Positions 63,743 through 64,000 of a stretch of 64,000 nt of DNA are shown piece after piece. The stretch covers positions 620,001 to 684,000 of the forward strand of contig NZ_SMZP01000003.1 of the NCBI RefSeq assembly GCF_013181195.1. The letters run 5' to 3'. Positions within the stretch are counted from its first letter, which is position 1. Each line of letters starts with the position of its first letter. The translations under genes were made by a program, and so were the position numbers. Below the pieces are notes generated by a model. The model saw only the letters and a program-made list of their open reading frames with translations. It made no database searches and was not told the DNA's origin. Source of the DNA: Caulobacter sp. RHG1. GTDB lineage: Bacteria; Pseudomonadota; Alphaproteobacteria; Caulobacterales; Caulobacteraceae.

Positions 63743-64000
63743 TCAGGTGGCGCTAAGCGCGCCGTCGACCGTGTAGAAGCCGCCGTTGCAATAGCCGGCC
63801 TCATCGGAAGCCAGGAACGCCACCAGCCCTGCGACCTCTTCCGGCGTGCCGTAGCGCTTGGCCGGCACCGCGCCGCTGGTCGCATCGTGAGCGGCCTTCG
63901 CATCCGTCGCCTGGCCGCTGTTGATCGACTGCATCATGCGGCTCTCGATCGGGCCGGGATTGACGGAATTGACCCGCACGCCCTTCGACGCGGCCTCGAC
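63743..64000 (-). CDS. Short-chain dehydrogenase/reductase, C-terminal fragment
   Basis: The gene enters from beyond the window end; only the last 85 residues are seen, so its true start is outside. GVRVNSVNPGPIESRMM is the classical SDR segment after the catalytic Tyr-Lys (VNxVxPG), and RYGTPEEVAGLVAFLASDEAGYCNGGFYTVDGAL is the usual C-terminal substrate-loop and dimer region. Substrate unknown. Confidence 0.88.
   Translation of the reverse strand, partial: VEAASKGVRVNSVNPGPIESRMMQSINSGQATDAKAAHDATSGAVPAKRYGTPEEVAGLVAFLASDEAGYCNGGFYTVDGALSAT

Overview
The window is GC-rich alphaproteobacterial chromosome and almost certainly comes from Caulobacter, close to C. crescentus/C. vibrioides or C. 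segnis. The evidence is the intact general stress locus phyR / nepR-sigT-phyK, next to a chemotaxis cheY-cheR pair and the essential cell-cycle phosphotransferase chpT, plus the trpF-trpB-trpA-accD-folC run. Gene density is high, with many 4-nt ATGA/GTGA overlaps. I see no tRNA, rRNA, CRISPR array, IS element or prophage, and no stretch over 300 bases without a gene.

Region by region. 1-2.8 kb: the tail of a heme oxygenase and a bacteriophytochrome histidine kinase. 2.8-6.4 kb: two minus-strand operons (lipoprotein/OmpA/zinc-ribbon; DCC-family protein and saccharopine-dehydrogenase-like protein), the second continuing from acetyl-CoA synthetase. 6.4-11 kb: acs, an aldehyde dehydrogenase and an AcoR-like regulator without its AAA+ domain. 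11-17.4 kb: creatininase, XdhC-like protein, aldo/keto reductase, SpsF-like nucleotidyltransferase, alanine dehydrogenase with a divergent Lrp regulator, and an exported carbonic anhydrase. 17.5-24.6 kb: alpha-2-macroglobulin and PBP1C. 24.7-26.7 kb: cytosolic carbonic anhydrase, zeta-class isomerase and FAH-family hydrolase. 26.8-31.8 kb: ABC ATPase, an ABC permease fused to an M1-type peptidase, and a thioesterase. 31.8-36.2 kb: DUF4142 lipoprotein, CoA-transferase, AAC(6')-like acetyltransferase and an HWE hybrid kinase.

36.2-45.8 kb is the most interesting part. The anti-anti-sigma factor PhyR, anti-sigma factor NepR, ECF sigma factor SigT (EcfG family) and sensor kinase PhyK sit among small envelope genes. 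Eight intergenic sites here match GGAAC-N16/17-CGTT, the sigma-T/EcfG promoter, exactly. They precede phyR, nepR-sigT-phyK, a DUF883/holin-like operon, a DUF1328 membrane peptide, a lipid-kinase/phosphoesterase operon, a glycine-zipper lipoprotein, two unrecognised membrane peptides and an entericidin-like lipoprotein. I read this as a sigma-T regulon island of mostly small envelope proteins. A ninth, imperfect site precedes the DUF4142 lipoprotein.

45.9-51 kb: a sulfotransferase-like protein, cheY-cheR, chpT, DUF3553, CysQ and an EamA exporter. 51-54.9 kb: a ydbH-ynbE-ydbL envelope lipid-transport operon. 54.9-64 kb: dapB, maeB, trpFBA, accD, folC, a 35-residue basic protein and the C-terminal part of a short-chain dehydrogenase that runs off the window. 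At least three sets of long palindromic intergenic repeats are scattered through the window.
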